NCBI GenBank assembly: GCA_023435305.1
Contig: JAEYRV010000027.1
Location: forward strand, 62,001-126,000
Length of the DNA stretch: 64,000 bases
DNA from: Bacillota bacterium
Lineage (GTDB): Bacteria; Bacillota; Clostridia; Acetivibrionales; DTU013
Direction of reading: 5' to 3'
Shown piece by piece: positions 51,427 to 61,190 of the stretch. The notes under the pieces are model-generated. The model had not been told where the DNA came from. It saw only the letters and a program-made list of their open reading frames with translations, and made no database searches. Numbering within the stretch: the first letter of the stretch is position 1; the number at the start of each line of letters is the position of its first letter. A program made the position numbers and the translations under genes.

Positions 51427-54400
51427 ATGCCTAAAAGAAATGACATAAAAAAAGTGCTCGTCATAGGATCGGGTCCGATCGTAATAGGCCAGGCAGCCGA
51501 ATTTGACTATTCAGGCTCTCAGGCCTGCAAATCCCTGAAGGAAGAGGGAATGGAAGTCGTTCTGGTCAACAGTAATCCGGCAACAATAATGACCGACAGT
51601 GAAACCGCTGATAAGATTTATATAGAGCCCATCACACTGGATTATGTGAAAAAGATAATCGAACGTGAGAAGCCCGATGGCATACTTGCCTCGCTGGGCG
51701 GGCAAACAGGCCTTAACATGGCTGTCCAGCTGTCAGATGACGGTATCCTGGACAGACTCGGAATCGAATTGCTGGGGACCTCCCTGCTCTCGATTAAAAA
51801 GGCTGAGGACAGAGAACTGTTCAAGGAAACCATGCAGAACATAAATGAGAAGGTCCCTCACAGCACGATAGTGACTAATCTCACCGATGCTATAGCATTC
51901 GCCGAGTCCGTGGGCTTCCCTATCATAATCAGGCCGGCGTATACTCTCGGCGGCACAGGCGGCGGTATTGCCGAAAACATGGAGGATTTCAGATATATCT
52001 GCGGCAAGGGGCTGAAGCTCAGCATGATCAATCAGGTCCTGCTGGAGCAAAGCGTTGCAGGCTGGAAGGAAATCGAATTCGAAGTAATGCGCGACGGTTC
52101 GGACAACTGCATAATCATATGCAGCATGGAAAACTTCGACCCTGTCGGCGTACATACCGGTGACAGTATCGTGGTCGCTCCCTGTCAGACGCTGTCAGAC
52201 ATTGAATACCAGATGCTCAGGACCGCATCCATCAAAATAATCCGCGCCCTCGAGATAAAAGGCGGCTGCAATATACAGTTTGCTCTCGACCCCGACAGCT
52301 ACGAGTACGTTGTTATAGAGGTAAATCCGAGGGTCAGCCGTTCCAGCGCTTTGGCATCAAAGGCAACAGGCTACCCCATTGCCCGTGTGACTTCAAAGAT
52401 AGCCATCGGCATGGACCTGGATGAGATAAGGAACTCCGTCACCCAAAACACTTTTGCCTGTTTCGAGCCTACTATCGATTATATAGTAACAAAAGTGCCC
52501 CGCTGGCCCTTCGATAAGTTCACCTCCGCGGACCGCTCTCTCGGAACACAGATGAAGGCCACCGGAGAGGTAATGGCTATCGGAAGGACCTTTGAAGAGT
52601 CACTTCTCAAGGCAATCGATTCGCTGGACATAAAGCTCAACTACCAGCTGGGTCTTGAGCTGTTTGACAACAAAACGACTGACGAACTGATCGAGGTTCT
52701 CAGATCGCCAAGGGATGAACGTATCTTCGCGATCTTCAAGGCGCTGCAGAAGGGTATTCCAGTGGAAAAAATCGTCGATATCACCAAGGTCGACAGCTTC
52801 TTCATCCACAAGCTGCAAAATATAGTCCAGGTTGCAGAAGATGTCACAAATGCAGGAATCGCATGGCTTGACTACGACCTGTATATGCGCGCAAAAAAGA
52901 TCGGCTTTGGCGATTCATACATAGCTAACCTGGTAAATGTACCGGTGGATACAATACTGGACCTCCGGCAGAAATATCCCATAAATCCGGTATATAAGAT
53001 AGTTGACACCTGTGCCGGAGAATTTGAGGCAGTGACGCCCTACTACTATTCCACCTATGAAGAGCACGATGATGTTATCGTCTCCGACAGGAAGAAGGTA
53101 CTGGTAATAGGCTCGGGCCCCATCAGGATAGGTCAGGGTATAGAGTTTGACTACTGCAGTGTGCATTCCGTCAGGACTCTTAAAGAACTTGGAATAGAAT
53201 CGATCATCATAAACAACAACCCGGAAACCGTCAGCACGGATTTTGACACCTCTGACAAGCTCTATTTCGAGCCGCTGACAAAGGAATGCGTACTGGATAT
53301 AATAGAAAAGGAAAACCCCGAAGGAATAATCGTCCAGTTTGGAGGCCAGACTGCCATCAACCTGGCTGAGACGCTTCACAAGGAAGGCATAAAAATACTC
53401 GGCACCTCTGTTGAAAGCATCGACATTGCAGAGGACAGGGATAAATTCCTGAAGCTCCTCGATGAGCTTGACATACCGATACCGGAAGGAAGCACTGCAT
53501 ATTCGGTCAAAGAAGCGCTGGCCATTGGCAATCGGATCGGCTACCCCGTATTAGTCAGACCCTCCTATGTCCTTGGCGGAAGAGCTATGGAGATAGTATA
53601 CAATGACAAGTCACTGGAAGAATACATGAGGATGGCAGTCGGGCTGTCAAAGAAGCATCCGGTGCTGATCGACAAGTATATAAACGGTACCGAAGCTGAA
53701 GTCGATGGTATATGCGACGGTGAGGATGTCCTTATCCCGGGTATATTCCAGCATATCGAACGAGCAGGCGTCCATTCCGGCGACAGTATTGCAGTCTATC
53801 CCCCGCACACGCTGTCACAGGAGGTAAAGAACACCATAACAGATTATACTGTCAGGCTGGCAAAAGCCTTGAAGACAGTGGGCCTGTTTAACATACAGTT
53901 TGTCATCGATTCGGACAATAAGGTCTATGTCATCGAAGTCAATCCCAGGGCAAGCCGTACTATCCCGATAATGAGCAAGATAACCGGCATCCCAATGGTG
54001 AATGTCGCAACAAAGCTCATAATGGGCAGCAAGCTGAGAGAGCTCGGCTATGAGCCCGGTCTGGCAAAGGAAACGGAGTTCACAGCTGTCAAAGCGCCTG
54101 TATTCTCATTTGCCAAGCTCACTACGGTAGATACGTTCCTCAGCCCGGAAATGAAGTCCACAGGCGAAGTCATGGGTGTCGATAAAACTTACCGTCAGGC
54201 GCTGTACAAGGCTTTTATCGCCTCAGGGCTGTCAATACCAAGAGACGGCAGTGTCCTGATAGCTGCAGGCGAAAGAGATAAGGAGGACTGTCTTGTTATC
54301 TCATCAAGGTTCAGCAAGCTCGGCTTCAAGCTGATGGCAGTTGAAGATACCTACGGTTATCTTTCCGACGCCGGCCTTGCCGTAGAGCTGATTTCCGAGG

Positions 54401-54642
54401 CAAACATCCTTGATTATATTAAAAACGACAAAGTGTCGCTGGTCATCAGCACACCTGCAAAGGAAGGCATACCGGGAAGACTGGGCTTCTCCATCAGGAG
54501 GACCTCAATGGAATACAATACTCCCTGCCTTACATCACTTGACACTACCAACGCAATGCTTGACGTACTTGAGCATCTGTCCAATAACGGCGATGCAGAG
54601 ATATATGCACTGGATGAATATTCCCATAAACCCGTGATATAA
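51427..54642 (+). CDS. carB: Carbamoyl-phosphate synthase large subunit
   Basis: This 1071-residue protein has two homologous ATP-grasp halves. The first begins KVLVIGSGPIVIGQAAEFDY and the second KVLVIGSGPIRIGQGIEFDY. Each contains VEVNPR or IEVNPRASR metal-binding strands. The C-terminal MGS-like allosteric domain spans about 930-1071. It makes carbamoyl phosphate from bicarbonate, ammonia and two ATP. The start is ATG 51427, behind GGAGG; the frame is open 19 codons earlier, without a good site. Confidence 0.96.
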   Translation: MPKRNDIKKVLVIGSGPIVIGQAAEFDYSGSQACKSLKEEGMEVVLVNSNPATIMTDSETADKIYIEPITLDYVKKIIEREKPDGILASLGGQTGLNMAVQLSDDGILDRLGIELLGTSLLSIKKAEDRELFKETMQNINEKVPHSTIVTNLTDAIAFAESVGFPIIIRPAYTLGGTGGGIAENMEDFRYICGKGLKLSMINQVLLEQSVAGWKEIEFEVMRDGSDNCIIICSMENFDPVGVHTGDSIVVAPCQTLSDIEYQMLRTASIKIIRALEIKGGCNIQFALDPDSYEYVVIEVNPRVSRSSALASKATGYPIARVTSKIAIGMDLDEIRNSVTQNTFACFEPTIDYIVTKVPRWPFDKFTSADRSLGTQMKATGEVMAIGRTFEESLLKAIDSLDIKLNYQLGLELFDNKTTDELIEVLRSPRDERIFAIFKALQKGIPVEKIVDITKVDSFFIHKLQNIVQVAEDVTNAGIAWLDYDLYMRAKKIGFGDSYIANLVNVPVDTILDLRQKYPINPVYKIVDTCAGEFEAVTPYYYSTYEEHDDVIVSDRKKVLVIGSGPIRIGQGIEFDYCSVHSVRTLKELGIESIIINNNPETVSTDFDTSDKLYFEPLTKECVLDIIEKENPEGIIVQFGGQTAINLAETLHKEGIKILGTSVESIDIAEDRDKFLKLLDELDIPIPEGSTAYSVKEALAIGNRIGYPVLVRPSYVLGGRAMEIVYNDKSLEEYMRMAVGLSKKHPVLIDKYINGTEAEVDGICDGEDVLIPGIFQHIERAGVHSGDSIAVYPPHTLSQEVKNTITDYTVRLAKALKTVGLFNIQFVIDSDNKVYVIEVNPRASRTIPIMSKITGIPMVNVATKLIMGSKLRELGYEPGLAKETEFTAVKAPVFSFAKLTTVDTFLSPEMKSTGEVMGVDKTYRQALYKAFIASGLSIPRDGSVLIAAGERDKEDCLVISSRFSKLGFKLMAVEDTYGYLSDAGLAVELISEANILDYIKNDKVSLVISTPAKEGIPGRLGFSIRRTSMEYNTPCLTSLDTTNAMLDVLEHLSNNGDAEIYALDEYSHKPVI

Positions 54643-54678
54643 GCAAAACCGGGAAGTAATCAGAAAGGAAGATAAGCA

Positions 54679-55596
54679 ATGAAACATCTTATAGACCTGA
54701 ACGACGTATCGTATGAGGAGATCGAAAGCCTTTTTTCACTGGCTGAAAAATTGAAAAAAGAGCTTCGTACGGGAGTCCGGCATCATCTGCTGGAGGGTAA
54801 GACCCTTGGAATGATCTTCTCGAAATCCTCCACAAGAACCAGAGTTTCGTTTGAGGTAGGAATGTACCAGCTTGGAGGCTTCCCCATATTCCTCAGCTCC
54901 AACGACATACAGCTCGGCCGCGGCGAGACAATATATGATACGGCGAGGGTCCTCTCCCATTATATAAACGGCATCATGATCAGGACCTTCAAGCACAGTG
55001 ATGTGCAGGACCTGGCAAAGTACGGTACGATACCGGTAATAAACGGGCTTACTGACCTGATGCATCCATGCCAGATACTGGCCGACCTCTTTACTGTGTA
55101 CGAGGAGAAAGGCAAACTCAAGGGGCTGAAGCTGGCCTATATCGGAGACGGCAACAATGTTGCCAATTCACTGCTGCACGGCTGTGCCAAGACAGGCATG
55201 GATATTGCTGTGGCCGCCCCCGCCGGCTATATGTGCGACGGCACGATCATCGAGCAGGCCAGAAGCGCCGCTGCCAAATCCGGCAGCAGCGTAGTGATCA
55301 CGGAGGATCCCGAGGAAGCCATCAAGGACGCAGATGTTGTCTATACGGATACATGGATAAGCATGGGTCAGGAAGATGAGAAGGAAATGAGAATAAAAAT
55401 ATTCATGCCGTATCAGGTCAACGAAAAACTGTTCTCACTGGCAAAAAAGGATGCCATGTTCCTCCACTGTCTGCCTGCATACAGGGGCCTGGAAGTAACT
55501 GAAGAAATTATAGACGGCCCCAACTCATGTGTATTTGACGAAGCAGAGAACAGGCTGCATATTCAGAAGGCCATTATGGCAACATTAATGGGGTGA
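54679..55596 (+). CDS. argF: Ornithine carbamoyltransferase
   Basis: The 305-residue enzyme makes citrulline from ornithine and carbamoyl phosphate. The carbamoyl-phosphate loop is SSTRTRVSFE, then HPCQILADL, an ornithine-binding DTWISMGQE, and HCLPAYRG with the catalytic Cys. AGAAAGGAAG precedes the ATG. argD, carA, carB and argF together carry acetylornithine-to-citrulline steps except deacetylation. Confidence 0.96.
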   Translation: MKHLIDLNDVSYEEIESLFSLAEKLKKELRTGVRHHLLEGKTLGMIFSKSSTRTRVSFEVGMYQLGGFPIFLSSNDIQLGRGETIYDTARVLSHYINGIMIRTFKHSDVQDLAKYGTIPVINGLTDLMHPCQILADLFTVYEEKGKLKGLKLAYIGDGNNVANSLLHGCAKTGMDIAVAAPAGYMCDGTIIEQARSAAAKSGSSVVITEDPEEAIKDADVVYTDTWISMGQEDEKEMRIKIFMPYQVNEKLFSLAKKDAMFLHCLPAYRGLEVTEEIIDGPNSCVFDEAENRLHIQKAIMATLMG

Positions 55597-55606
55597 GTAC
55601 AGAATC

Positions 55607-56086
55607 ATGGTGGATTATTCTTTTATAATACGAAAGGCAGTTGAAGAGGATGCTCCTGCAATTTACGAAATAATGCAGGAGTCCTTCAGCAAATATATGG
55701 CTGACACAGGCCTGACATCTACAATGGAAGCCTTACAGGAGAGCTGTGAGGACATTGTAAGGGATATACGGACCAAGGAAGTCTATATTGCAGTCATGGA
55801 CAATATTGCAGTAGGAAGTGCAAGGGTTTCCATACTGCCAGACAACACGGCATATCTTAGCAGGTTCGGCGTACGCCTCAGCTATCATAACATAGGGATC
55901 GGAAAATCATTAATGAATCTGATCGACAAGACGCTGATCAAAAGGGGCATAAAAAGCGTAAGCCTTCATACCGCATCCAGGTATAGGGATCTTGTCAGAT
56001 TCTACTATGGCAGGGGTTTTTACATAGACTCCATAACAAAAGACAAAGGCTATGTCAGAGCCCTTATGATAAAGGAATACTGTTGA
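55607..56086 (+). CDS. GNAT-family N-acetyltransferase
   Basis: The 159-residue protein has the GNAT fold. The acetyl-CoA loop reads YHNIGIGKSLMNLI (about residues 98-111), preceded by the strand YLSRFGVRLS and followed by a typical late strand/helix (SVSLHTA, RFYYGRGF). It starts 10 bases after argF, in the same operon. No argJ or argA gene is in the window, so this protein is a candidate for N-acetylglutamate synthase. It could equally be an unrelated acetyltransferase. Confidence 0.82.
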   Translation: MVDYSFIIRKAVEEDAPAIYEIMQESFSKYMADTGLTSTMEALQESCEDIVRDIRTKEVYIAVMDNIAVGSARVSILPDNTAYLSRFGVRLSYHNIGIGKSLMNLIDKTLIKRGIKSVSLHTASRYRDLVRFYYGRGFYIDSITKDKGYVRALMIKEYC

Positions 56087-56138
56087 AGCTATGCACGCCC
56101 TGGGCTAAGCCGGGTGACGGGCATGCATTTCATTGCTG

Positions 56139-56348
56139 TCAGATACTGATATACTCCTCGAAGTCCAATCCGTTGATTTTGCAGTACTTGATAACGGACA
56201 TCAGAATCTTCTTTCCGCCGCCGACGCCTGTATTGAGAAATCTGTACAGGTGTGACGGATCGACTCCGAGTTCTCTTGCAAACCGGTTGTAATTCCCCGC
56301 GCAGTTGGTCTTCATAAGATCATGAACCTTCTGCCTGTTAACTTCCAT
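56139..56348 (-). CDS. Small Cro/CI-like helix-turn-helix protein
   Basis: This 69-residue protein consists of little more than an HTH: NYNRFARELGVDPSHLYRFLN is the likely core, followed by GGGKKILMSVIKYCKINGLD. It lacks any sensor domain. ATG 56348 has GGAGG at ideal spacing; the frame is open 18 codons further with no ribosome binding site. Small stand-alone regulators of this kind are often relics of phage or plasmid elements, but no such element is seen here. The target is unknown. Confidence 0.7.
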   Translation of the reverse strand: MEVNRQKVHDLMKTNCAGNYNRFARELGVDPSHLYRFLNTGVGGGKKILMSVIKYCKINGLDFEEYISI

Positions 56349-56526
56349 TTTGCTTTCCTCCAATAATTTTCCAGAATGAACCATAAAATAAATTCTAGGC
56401 AAATACTTACATTTTTATTTAATATTAGTACAAGCCTAGAATATTGTCAATACATTTCCGACCATTTTTTTACTGTACTTTTGCCGCCCTGATTCAGTCC
56501 GTCGAATCAATTGGATATCATCCCGG

Positions 56527-57072
56527 TCATATTTTATATTTTCTGATGACGTTCTTAAGGATCATATGCAGAAAATACGCGGGTATGGAAACGATGATCC
56601 CTTTGACAATGTTGAACGGAATAGTTATCGCAAGGATCGTATCCAGCAGTACCTTGTTATCCGCACCCTTCATATACAGCGGAAGAGTGATAAAATAATT
56701 AACAAGGTTCGCTGTGACTGTCATCCCTATGGTACCTAAAATCAGTCCGATCCACATTCTTTTTCCATTTTTTCTGGTCACAAGCACGATTGGCAGCACC
56801 AATCCTATACCGGCGGCAAAGTTTGCTATCTCACCGATCCCGCCTTCCTTGCTCATGGTGAAGAAATGCAGCAGGTTCTTCAATAATTCCGTTGCAACTG
56901 CTGCCAGCGGTCCTGCGATGATACCGCTGAAAATAGCAGGAAGATCGCTGAAATCGATTTTCAGGTATGAAGGAAAGTATATAAAAAGCGGAAACTCAAG
57001 CGCCATTAATACCCATGAAAGAGCGGAAAGCACACCAACCAGCACAATTACCCTTGTTCTTTTTGAAGCCAT
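56527..57072 (-). CDS. ribU: Riboflavin ECF transporter substrate-binding subunit
   Basis: The 181-residue membrane protein has about six helices and the RibU signature FPLFIYFPSYLKIDFSDLP, which lines the riboflavin site. It works with the shared EcfA/A'/T module, not encoded here. The ATG at 57072 follows GGAGGG. An FMN riboswitch with a terminator lies in its leader, so uptake should shut off when FMN is plentiful. Confidence 0.95.
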   Translation of the reverse strand: MASKRTRVIVLVGVLSALSWVLMALEFPLFIYFPSYLKIDFSDLPAIFSGIIAGPLAAVATELLKNLLHFFTMSKEGGIGEIANFAAGIGLVLPIVLVTRKNGKRMWIGLILGTIGMTVTANLVNYFITLPLYMKGADNKVLLDTILAITIPFNIVKGIIVSIPAYFLHMILKNVIRKYKI

Positions 57073-57114
57073 AATCAACCCTCCAATTTGCTTTATTTCC
57101 CCGAAAGGAATAAA

Positions 57115-57145
57115 ATAAAAAATCCCCGGAATAGGATCCCAGGGA
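57115..57145 (-). terminator. Riboswitch-controlled terminator before ribU
   Basis: On the minus strand the stem TCCCTGG/CCGGGGA (57139-57145 with 57123-57129, one G-U pair) is followed by a T-rich run. It lies between the FMN aptamer and the ribU start, as an expression-platform terminator should. Confidence 0.8.
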
Positions 57146-57166
57146 CATCAATGGTCAAAAAGCGCG

Positions 57167-57290
57167 CATCTTCTTCCATCCAGACTGTACTGTCGGCTCC
57201 GGGATCACACCGGGATCTGCTTTCGCTCGCGGGCTAACGGCCATTGGCCGCATTACCGCCGGTAGGGAATCTCACCCTGCCCTGAAGATC
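57167..57290 (-). ncRNA. FMN riboswitch (RFN element)
   Basis: On the minus strand the conserved blocks appear in order: TTCAGGGCAGGGTGAGATTC, CCTACCGGCGGTAAT, AGCCCGCGAGC, GGTGTGATCCCGGAGCCGAC, AGTACAGTCTGGATGG and AAGAAGATG. This is the complete six-stem FMN aptamer. Bound FMN should favour the downstream terminator at 57115-57145 and switch ribU off. Confidence 0.96.
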
Positions 57291-57356
57291 ATATTCAATT
57301 TCCCTAATACTAACACCTTTGTGTTGTCCATGTCAATAGTGAAATAGCCACAGCCC

Positions 57357-58256
57357 TCAGTCGTAGGTTTTGAACCCCTCCCCCAGTACCTCGGTCACGT
57401 CACTGAGTATGATAAATGCCGACGGATCAGCCTTTTTTACTATGTTTTTAAGTTCCTGCAGCTGCCCTCTGTGTATTACGCAGTAAAGGACGTTCTTCTC
57501 ACTTTTTGTGTACATTCCTATCCCCTTGAGGGCAGTAACGCCTCTGTCCAGCTCCTTCATTATTTCTTCTGCGATGGACTCCGAATGGTCTGAAACGATG
57601 TAGACAGCTTTGGCAAAATTTACTCCCTCAAGAATGATATCAACGATTTTTGTAGAAATATACAGTGCCAGTATGGAATAGAGCGCCAGCAGAAAGCTTC
57701 TGAATGCGATGGCCGCAAATATTATAACTGCTGAATCGATTATCAAAAGCGCCTTCCCCATGGAGAGCCAGGGCATGAAATGATGCATTATCCTCGCTCC
57801 CAGGTCAGTGCCTCCTGTTGTCGCTCCCGATTTGAATACCAGGCCAAGGCCAAGGCCCATGAAAAAGCCTCCGAAAATCGAGTACAGCAGGAAGTCCGGC
57901 CCTGCCGTCAGATTCTCCAGTGCAAGCTGCTGACTGAACCATTCTGCAAAGGGCTCTGACAGGTCAATGGCAACAGAAAGCAATATCGTGCTGAAAAGCG
58001 TCCTGACGATGAACCTCCGCCCTATGTATTTCGTACCAAAAATAAAAAGAGGTATGTTCAATATAAGCATGATCATTCCTACGGGAAGATACTCACTTAT
58101 CAGATAATAAATGACCGTGGCGATTCCCGTCACACCGCCCGGTGCTATTTTGTAAGGCACGAGAAAAATGTTGATAGCTGCTGCAGTGATTGCAGATCCA
58201 AGTATGATCCACAAATAATCCTCGATCTTCTTTTTGATATTTCCCGCTGACTTCAT
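57357..58256 (-). CDS. YitT family membrane protein
   Basis: The 299-residue protein has about five or six membrane helices (residues 12-200), with PYKIAPGGVTGIATV and the Gly-rich GGFFMGLGLGLVFKSGATTGG typical of YitT. A C-terminal cytoplasmic DUF2179 domain (about 215-295) includes YCVIHRGQL and FIILSDVTEVLGEGF. The family is widespread in Firmicutes and its transport substrate is not established. It lies upstream of the FMN riboswitch on the same strand but seems to be a separate transcript. Confidence 0.88.
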   Translation of the reverse strand: MKSAGNIKKKIEDYLWIILGSAITAAAINIFLVPYKIAPGGVTGIATVIYYLISEYLPVGMIMLILNIPLFIFGTKYIGRRFIVRTLFSTILLSVAIDLSEPFAEWFSQQLALENLTAGPDFLLYSIFGGFFMGLGLGLVFKSGATTGGTDLGARIMHHFMPWLSMGKALLIIDSAVIIFAAIAFRSFLLALYSILALYISTKIVDIILEGVNFAKAVYIVSDHSESIAEEIMKELDRGVTALKGIGMYTKSEKNVLYCVIHRGQLQELKNIVKKADPSAFIILSDVTEVLGEGFKTYD

Positions 58257-58466
58257 AAAATTACCGTCCCCTGACCACCTGTTTTTCAGGTATTCATAAT
58301 ATTTATCATTTTACCCGGTTTCATAGAGATAAAACCTCTGCATATATATTCTACATCATTTTTTGCAGATTCCAACCCCCGCTTCTTCATCATCTTTGAC
58401 AAAGCACACAGGTTATAATATCATCAATATTGTCAGTATTATCAACAAGTAAGGGGACACCGGACG

Positions 58467-59201
58467 ATGAGAAAAACCAAGGATATATTAGGTATACAAG
58501 TTGATGCCGTCACTATGAAGGAAGCAGTGGACAGGGTAGGTTCATTTGTCAGTGAAGGCGGAGCACATACGATATATACTCCAAATGCCGAGATAATGAT
58601 GGCGGCCCAAAGGGATCCCGAGTTGAAGGAGATCCTGAAAAAGGCAGACATGCTTGTGGCCGACGGGGCCGGCGTGGTACTGGCATCAAAGCTTCTGGGC
58701 AGACCGGTCCCCGAAAAGGTTTCGGGCGTCGACCTGGTCCGCGAGGTATTCAAGGCCTATGCCGCAAATGGACTGAGCTGCTACCTGTTCGGAGCAAAAC
58801 CGGGAGTGGCGCAGGAGGCAGCGGACAGAATAAAAGCAGAGTATCCCGGACTAAGAATCGCAGGCTTCCGGGACGGATATTTCAATGAACAGGATGAAGC
58901 CGGGATAATAAACGATATCAGCCAATCATCCCCAGATATACTTCTGGTTGCCCTTGGCGCTCCAAAGCAGGAAAAGTGGATATCCAGCCACCTTGACAAG
59001 CTGAACTCCCGAGTCTGTATAGGGGTTGGAGGAACTATAGATATACTGTCAGGCAGGGTACAGCTCTGCCCCGACTTCTTCAGAAGAAATGGCCTGGAAT
59101 GGCTTTACAGGCTGTATAAGGAGCCTCGCAGAGCACGGCGGATGATGGACATTCCGAGATTTATCCTACGGGTCCTGTACGCCAGGGTCTCCGGCAGATG
59201 A
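58467..59201 (+). CDS. WecG/TagA/CpsF-family glycosyltransferase
   Basis: This 244-residue enzyme has the family signature: an N-terminal ILGIQVDAVTMKEAV, the TPNAEIMM block, DGAGVV, GAKPGVAQEAADRI, VALGAPKQEKWI and a GVGGTIDILSGRV loop. Members transfer N-acetylmannosamine or a related sugar to a lipid-linked N-acetylglucosamine in teichoic acid or capsule synthesis. It probably acts at the inner face of the membrane. The start ATG lies after AGGGG. The last 36 bases overlap the convergent FAD oxidoreductase gene. Confidence 0.92.
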   Translation: MRKTKDILGIQVDAVTMKEAVDRVGSFVSEGGAHTIYTPNAEIMMAAQRDPELKEILKKADMLVADGAGVVLASKLLGRPVPEKVSGVDLVREVFKAYAANGLSCYLFGAKPGVAQEAADRIKAEYPGLRIAGFRDGYFNEQDEAGIINDISQSSPDILLVALGAPKQEKWISSHLDKLNSRVCIGVGGTIDILSGRVQLCPDFFRRNGLEWLYRLYKEPRRARRMMDIPRFILRVLYARVSGR

Positions 59202-61058
59202 ATACCAGGGTACAGTCTCTGAGACATCCTTTCCGGTAAAGCTGCGGATGCTGTATGCCCCTATATAATAGACCATATCCATAGTGATGATTTCCGCATT
59301 TGTTTTCAGCTTGCCCAGCCTGTCGGAGAAAATTCCGTTGATACGCTGTTGTTCATAAAGCTTTTTATAGATATCATCCGGTTCTCCTTCAATACCATAG
59401 AGAGCACCAAGCATCCTTATCATACTGTCGAAAGTAAGACTATCGTCGCTAATAAATGGTTTCAGCCTCTCATGCAGCTGCTCGGTATAGCTGTCCCGAT
59501 CCAGTCGATAAATGCCGTTTATCAGTATATATGCCAGGTCCTTCTGCGAGGCATGCATGTCGGCCTTCATATCATTATCGGCCCCTCCAGCGAGGAGTCC
59601 CAGAGATACCAGCTGCTGAAATGATTCATATGCCCAATTGTTCTTATACTTGAATGAAGATGTCTTATCAGGCAGGTACATATCCTTTGCAGCAAGGGTC
59701 GCACCAAACTCCTTAAAATACTCATATCCCTCCACCAGGAACATGGGGCTTTCATTTCTGGCTGCACACATCACAGCAGCGGCGCCTGCTGCCTCACCCG
59801 TTGCAATGCTTGTTCCGATCGTGCCGGCGCTGCTTGAAGCAAGAGATGAATATGAAACCCTGGGTCCTGCCATAAAGAGGTTCTGTACTCCGTCGGGGAC
59901 AAGACATCTCAGCGGTATGGAATATCTGTCAGCCTTACCCGCTATATATGAACCTTTTACGGCCAGCTTGCTTATCATTACGGGATATGCTCCCATTGCC
60001 GCTGTATCTGCAAAGTACCTTCCATCCAGGATATCCTTCACCGTCAGCATATATCTGCCCTTATAGTGCTTGGATTCCATAACACGCAGTCTTTGGGCAG
60101 CCTCTGAAAATTGGTAGTCCTTTAACTCAACAAAGGTTTGCACCAGATACTCACTGAGATTTTTCGCTTCTTCAGCCGCAAGCTCATAGGCTTCCTTCAT
60201 TTTTCCGCTGTCTGTCGTGTCGACTCCGGATACCTGAAGGCCGCTGACAATGGCTTTGTTATCCGGCAGGAAATATATGACCGGGCTTTCGAGACTGACC
60301 TTCCTGTTCTTTGGCACATATCTCAAAAATTCACTGCCCAATACCACCCTGCCTTCCTTGCCTGCGGATGAAGCCGGTCCGGTCTTCACCATTTCAAAAT
60401 TCAGGCTTACAGGTATATAGCTGTTCTCCAGATTGAGATCCTCGGAACCCTTAAAATATGGCACTCCGCAAAAGTCGAGCAGCGCGCCGCTGTCGGATGC
60501 GTCAATATACATCCTCGCTGAGATATCCACCAGTCCGTCCCTTGAACGGACAGCAACAGAATCGATACGGTTGCCCGTCATACTGACTCCGGAAACAGAC
60601 GATCCGGCGATGATCCTCAAATTTTCTTCTGCCTGCAGCAGCTCATTTACCGCTGCTATATACTGATCCGGGCTGAAATACCCGCCCGTCATGCCCGACA
60701 GCTCTTTCATCATACCGCCGTTCAGCTTCTTATTGTCTTTATCAAGTGGAATTTCGAGTTCAGGTATAAGACACTGGGATATGCTCCCCCCCATATCATA
60801 ATCTTCACTGATGAGCAAAGTGTTTGCCCCAAGCCTGGCCGAGGAAACAGCGGCTGCAATGCCCTGGGGCTCGGATCCGTAAACGATGATATCATAATCA
60901 TAGCTGTCATCTTTGGGTAATAGCTCGGACCAGTATTGCCTGTCAGCCTTAATGACATTCTTGTCTTTTACAAAAAGCGGCCTCAGCCCGAACTGATATG
61001 TCAGAAAAACCAGGGATGCGATCGCAATGACCCTGAATAGCTTATCCTTGTTTATCAT
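59166..61058 (-). CDS. Membrane-anchored FAD-dependent oxidoreductase with SLH-like tail
   Basis: This 630-residue protein has one N-terminal membrane helix (about residues 8-27), then a Rossmann FAD-binding start, DYDIIVYGSEPQGIAAA (GxxPxG at 61-66), of the FAD_oxidored family. The flavoprotein end appears as LFMAGPRVSYSSLAS and GTSIATGEAAGAAA (about 410-445). The C-terminal 160 residues contain segments such as NNWAYESFQQLVSLGLLAGG that look like degenerate SLH repeats. With a leading anchor and no cytoplasmic start, the flavin domain should face outward; the electron acceptor and substrate are unknown. The ATG is in an A-rich context without a strong binding site. Confidence 0.8.
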   Translation of the reverse strand: MINKDKLFRVIAIASLVFLTYQFGLRPLFVKDKNVIKADRQYWSELLPKDDSYDYDIIVYGSEPQGIAAAVSSARLGANTLLISEDYDMGGSISQCLIPELEIPLDKDNKKLNGGMMKELSGMTGGYFSPDQYIAAVNELLQAEENLRIIAGSSVSGVSMTGNRIDSVAVRSRDGLVDISARMYIDASDSGALLDFCGVPYFKGSEDLNLENSYIPVSLNFEMVKTGPASSAGKEGRVVLGSEFLRYVPKNRKVSLESPVIYFLPDNKAIVSGLQVSGVDTTDSGKMKEAYELAAEEAKNLSEYLVQTFVELKDYQFSEAAQRLRVMESKHYKGRYMLTVKDILDGRYFADTAAMGAYPVMISKLAVKGSYIAGKADRYSIPLRCLVPDGVQNLFMAGPRVSYSSLASSSAGTIGTSIATGEAAGAAAVMCAARNESPMFLVEGYEYFKEFGATLAAKDMYLPDKTSSFKYKNNWAYESFQQLVSLGLLAGGADNDMKADMHASQKDLAYILINGIYRLDRDSYTEQLHERLKPFISDDSLTFDSMIRMLGALYGIEGEPDDIYKKLYEQQRINGIFSDRLGKLKTNAEIITMDMVYYIGAYSIRSFTGKDVSETVPWYSSAGDPGVQDP

Positions 61059-61190
61059 ACTAAAGATACCTCAAACAATACCGGCGAATATGTTTACCGG
61101 CTTGCAGCGGCCCGAAGATTAAAGGCTTTCTATGTATGTGACTGGTAATTTTTCATATGTACAGGGCCCAAGCCTTTTTAGCCGTTCAAA

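Noticed and set aside
58396..58419. TTGACA and TATAAT before the WecG-like gene
   Set aside because: The spacer is only 12 bases, too short for a standard promoter, so it was not listed.
61122..61178. AAGGCTT/AAGCCTT stem as terminator of ndoA
   Set aside because: The loop is over 40 bases and the T run is on the wrong strand for ndoA, so support is weak.
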